A stretch of DNA of 64,000 bases from Caballeronia arvi (lineage in GTDB: Bacteria; Pseudomonadota; Gammaproteobacteria; Burkholderiales; Burkholderiaceae), in contig NZ_FCOM02000001.1 of NCBI RefSeq assembly GCF_001544695.2, forward strand, positions 248,001 to 312,000, in the 5' to 3' direction. This document shows positions 60,024-64,000 of the stretch, one piece after another. How positions within the stretch are numbered: position 1 is the stretch's first letter; each line of letters begins with the position of its first letter. The notes under the pieces were generated by a model. It had not been told where the DNA came from and searched no databases. It was given only the letters and a program-made list of their open reading frames with translations. The position numbers and the translations under genes are program-made.

Positions 60024-61229
60024 ATGTCCAAGCGCATTCTGGTAATCGGGGCCGGCTTCGCCGGCATGTGGAGCGCCCTTTCCGCCGCGCGCCTCATCGA
60101 TCAGCACGGCAGGACGGATATCGAAGTCTTGCTGATCGCGCCTGAGCCGCATCTGCACGTGCGTCCGCGTCTCTACGAGAAAAACGCCGCGGGCATGAAA
60201 GCGCCGTTGCTGGATATCTTCGCTTCCACGGGCGTTGGTTTCATTCAGGGCACGGTGGAACGCATCGACGTCGCGCGCAGCAAGGTCGACGTCGTCGGCG
60301 CGAACGGCTCGCGCTCGACGCTGGACTACGACCGTCTCGTTCTGGCGACGGGCAGCCGCCTGTTCCGTCCGCAGATTCCGGGGCTTGCAGAACATGCGTT
60401 CAGCGTCGATCAGGTCGACGAAGCCGCCGCGCTCGAAGCGCATATCAAGCAACTCGCGACGCAGCCCGATACGCCCGCGCGCAACACGGTCGTGGTCGCG
60501 GGCGGCGGATTCACGGGGATCGAAACGGCTGCGGAAATGCCCGCCCGTCTGCGCGCGGCGCTGGGCGGAAATGCGGATGTGCGCGTGATCATCGTCGAGC
60601 GCAATGCGGAGATCGGGCCGGACCTCGGCGCCGGTCCACGTCCGGTCATCGTCGAAGCGCTCGAATCGCTCGGCGTGCAATGGCGGCTCGGCACGGCGGT
60701 GACATCAGTCGATGCGAACGGCCTCACCACGTCCGACGGCTCGCGGATCGAAGCAAGCACGGTGATCTGGACCGCGGGCGTGCGCGCGAGCGCGCTGACC
60801 GCGCAGATTCCCGCCGAACGCGATGCGGTCGGCCGCCTGCATGTGGATCGCAATCTGCGCGTGCTGGGCGTCGACACGGTCTATGCGACAGGCGATGTCG
60901 CCTACGCCGCCACCGACGACGAAGGCAACCACGCGATGATGTCCTGCCAGCACGCGATGAACCTCGGCCGCTCGGCGGGCCACAACGTCGCGGCGGATTT
61001 GCTCGGGGAAGCGCCGATTCCCTACAGCCAGCCGAAATACGTGACGTGTCTCGACCTCGGCCCGTGGGGCGCGGTCTATACCGAAGGCTGGGAACGTGAA
61101 GTGAAGATGGCGGGCGCGGAAGCGAAAGCGCTGAAGACGCGCATCAACACCGAGTGGATTTATCCGCCGAGCGCGAAGCGGGCCGAAGCGTTCGCGGCTG
61201 CGGACCCGCTGCGTATCGTCGTCGCATGA
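60024..61229 (+). CDS. NDH-2-like NAD(P)/FAD oxidoreductase
   Basis: This is a 401-residue flavoprotein of the pyridine nucleotide-disulphide reductase fold, most like type II NADH dehydrogenases. FAD binding: RILVIGAGFAGMWSAL (4-19) and DTVYATGDVAYA near 288; NAD(P) binding: TVVVAGGGFTGIETAAEM near 155. No redox-active cysteine pair is seen. The C-terminus lacks a clear amphipathic membrane anchor as long as that of E. coli Ndh, so it may be a soluble relative. CCAAGGAGC precedes the ATG. Confidence 0.88.
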   Translation: MSKRILVIGAGFAGMWSALSAARLIDQHGRTDIEVLLIAPEPHLHVRPRLYEKNAAGMKAPLLDIFASTGVGFIQGTVERIDVARSKVDVVGANGSRSTLDYDRLVLATGSRLFRPQIPGLAEHAFSVDQVDEAAALEAHIKQLATQPDTPARNTVVVAGGGFTGIETAAEMPARLRAALGGNADVRVIIVERNAEIGPDLGAGPRPVIVEALESLGVQWRLGTAVTSVDANGLTTSDGSRIEASTVIWTAGVRASALTAQIPAERDAVGRLHVDRNLRVLGVDTVYATGDVAYAATDDEGNHAMMSCQHAMNLGRSAGHNVAADLLGEAPIPYSQPKYVTCLDLGPWGAVYTEGWEREVKMAGAEAKALKTRINTEWIYPPSAKRAEAFAAADPLRIVVA

Positions 61230-61236
61230 AGGCGAT

Positions 61237-62220
61237 TCAACCCGCCGGATAAAGCCCCAGCGTGCGCGCGTGCAGGCGCGCGAGGCCGAGCAAGGCATCG
61301 GTGAACGGCGTTGGCACGCCGGTCATCGCGCCGAGCTCGCGCACCGACGCGACGAGCGCATCGAGCTCGACCGCCTTGCCGGCCTGCACGTCCTGAAGCA
61401 TCGACGTTTTCATCGCGCCGAGCTTGAGCGTCACGGCGTGGCGGTCCTCCGGGTCCTGCTCGATGGGAATGCCGAAGCGCGCGCCGATTTCCTTCGCTTC
61501 CAGCATCACATGGGTCACGAAGCCGCGCACGAGATCGTCGCTGAGAATGCGGTCGGTGGTCGCGCCGGTGATTGCGCTGATGGGGTTCATCGTCATGTTG
61601 CCCCACAGCTTGAACCAGACGTCGCGCTGAATCTGCTGAGAGAGCGTGACGTCGAAGCCCGCCATCGAAAAAAGCGTGACGAGCGATTCCGTGCGAGCGT
61701 TCGGCGCGCCGGTGGCTTCGCCGAGAATCAGGCCCTTGCCCAGATGATGACGAATCACGCCCGGCGCTTCGACGAAGCAGCTCGCATGCACGACGCAGCC
61801 AACCGTCTGCGCGCTGGGAATTGCCGCAGCGATCGCGCCGTGCGGATCGACCGACGACAGACGCTTGCCCGCGAAGGCCTCGCCGAGGCCGTCGCAGAAC
61901 CACCAGGGCACGCCGTTCATCGCGGTCAGCACAACGGTGTCGCGCGATAGCAGCGGCGCGATTTGCGCGGCGACGGATTCCATCGCCGGCGCCTTCACCG
62001 CCACGACGACGAGATCCTGCACGCCGAGATCGGCGGCATTGTCGCTCGCCGCGACTTTCACCGTATGCGTCGCGTCTTTTTCGACGAGGCGCAGACCGTC
62101 TTTCTTCAACGCATCGAGCGTCGCGCCGCGTGCGACCACGCTCACATCGCAACCTGCCTGCGCGAGCTTCACGCCGATCCATCCGCCGATGGCGCCCGCG
62201 CCATAGATGCCTACTTTCAT
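61237..62220 (-). CDS. 2-dehydropantoate 2-reductase family protein (PanE/ApbA-like)
   Basis: This is a 327-residue NADPH-dependent reductase. The dinucleotide motif is KVGIYGAGAIGGWIGVKL at the N-terminus. The C-terminal domain has the ketopantoate reductase pattern, including a Lys in VWFKLWGNMTMNPISAITGA and VELDALVASVRELGAMTGVP, which matches PanE well. The start is the ATG at 62220 with GAGGATC upstream. Burkholderiaceae usually carry several paralogues, so a role in pantothenate synthesis is possible but not assured. It converges on the NDH-2-like gene with a 7-bp gap. Confidence 0.88.
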   Translation of the reverse strand: MKVGIYGAGAIGGWIGVKLAQAGCDVSVVARGATLDALKKDGLRLVEKDATHTVKVAASDNAADLGVQDLVVVAVKAPAMESVAAQIAPLLSRDTVVLTAMNGVPWWFCDGLGEAFAGKRLSSVDPHGAIAAAIPSAQTVGCVVHASCFVEAPGVIRHHLGKGLILGEATGAPNARTESLVTLFSMAGFDVTLSQQIQRDVWFKLWGNMTMNPISAITGATTDRILSDDLVRGFVTHVMLEAKEIGARFGIPIEQDPEDRHAVTLKLGAMKTSMLQDVQAGKAVELDALVASVRELGAMTGVPTPFTDALLGLARLHARTLGLYPAG

Positions 62221-62290
62221 CGTCCGATCCTCGCTCGTGGCAATCATCCGACCGCCATTGTAAGAGCGGGACGCGGCGCGCGCTGCCGTT

Positions 62291-62479
62291 TCAGTGCGCG
62301 ATGCCCGTGGCTAACTTCGCGACCGTCAGCAGCGTGAGCCCGAACGCGGCCGCGAGCATCACGGCGATGACCGGCAAGAGCGGCAGCTTCACCTGCGCGA
62401 AGTCGGCGTTGTGCGACGCGCGCTTGCGCACGCCGAAAAAGCTCCATAGCACGATGCGCATCATCTTCAAGAGTTCCAT
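62291..62479 (-). CDS. DUF2970 small membrane protein
   Basis: This 62-residue protein has one hydrophobic helix near the C-terminus (VKLPLLPVIAVMLAAAFGLT). Its N-terminal half (MMRIVLWSFFGVRKRASHNA) contains the WSFFGVRK-type block typical of DUF2970. AAGGAGC precedes the ATG. The family is of unknown function; in beta-proteobacteria it often lies near sulphur-assimilation or cytochrome genes, and here the divergent neighbour is a sulfite/nitrite reductase. Confidence 0.82.
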   Translation of the reverse strand: MELLKMMRIVLWSFFGVRKRASHNADFAQVKLPLLPVIAVMLAAAFGLTLLTVAKLATGIAH

Positions 62480-62672
62480 GAGCGGCTCCTTTGTTCACGG
62501 ATTCATGATGCGTCACGCCCCGTGCGAAAAACAGCAGCAGTTGCGGCGTATTCGACGGAAGCAGATTCCGGCGCGAGGCGCACTGCTCCCATGAAATTCA
62601 TCGCAACTGCTGCTTGTTCTCGTACCGCCTCGCGCCCTATCGTTGGCCCTTCCTTTGCCACGCCGCCGCATC

Positions 62673-64000
<1,328 letters not shown>

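Overview
The window is about 64 kb of GC-rich chromosome from a member of the Burkholderiaceae, most likely Paraburkholderia or Caballeronia. Codon use, the DUF3331 and DUF4148 small proteins, the bcsD/bcsP-type cellulose operon, the 180-kDa class NAD-glutamate dehydrogenase and the Burkholderia-like CdiA all point that way. The genus is inferred from gene content, since no rRNA or other marker gene is present.

Layout. 0.2-4.6 kb: a polyamine-type ABC importer (ATPase, binding protein, two permeases). 4.6-7.0 kb: a spacer with a degenerate direct repeat, a DUF3331 protein, an NAD(P)-binding reductase and a 65-residue orphan gene with its own terminator. 7.4-20.0 kb: a seven-gene cellulose operon (bcsD, bcsP, bcsQ, bcsA, bcsB, bcsZ, bcsC), with bcsP through bcsC overlapping or nearly touching. 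20.0-25.4 kb: a LysR regulator, a Fiu-like siderophore receptor behind a Fur-box-like site, its PiuC/YbiX dioxygenase partner, and a second LysR gene divergent from a FUSC aromatic-acid exporter. 25.5-31.2 kb: FUSC, an acetyl-CoA hydrolase/CoA-transferase, a host-attachment-type protein and a berberine-bridge-type flavoenzyme. 31.6-39.6 kb: the giant NAD-glutamate dehydrogenase, a cupin, a WHy/LEA lipoprotein, a YdjM-type membrane protein, a YgjP-like metallopeptidase and an Sfp-type phosphopantetheinyl transferase.

39.6-51.0 kb is the accessory region: a 3166-residue CdiA/filamentous haemagglutinin with a small overlapping immunity candidate. Behind it lies a graveyard: a frameshifted SymE toxin gene, a truncated XRE regulator, a displaced CdiA C-terminal toxin with its own immunity gene, and a frameshifted 270-bp copy of an internal cdiA segment. 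Two near-identical long terminator hairpins close the two immunity genes. No TpsB/CdiB transporter is in the window. This is the best candidate for recent cassette turnover.

51.2-53.4 kb: cobalt-type nitrile hydratase (alpha, beta, and an accessory protein fused to DUF3293). 53.5-57.6 kb: DUF1059, a GNAT enzyme, a small hypothetical protein and a tightly overlapped M14 peptidase-alpha/beta hydrolase-cupin operon. 57.9-64.0 kb: DUF4148, an ACAD10/11-like acyl-CoA dehydrogenase, a MazG-like pyrophosphohydrolase, an NDH-2-like oxidoreductase, a ketopantoate-reductase-family protein, DUF2970, and the start of a nitrite/sulfite reductase cut by the window edge. I saw no rRNA, tRNA, CRISPR array, transposase or replication origin. 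All functional calls come from reading the sequence and recalling families; no database search was run.
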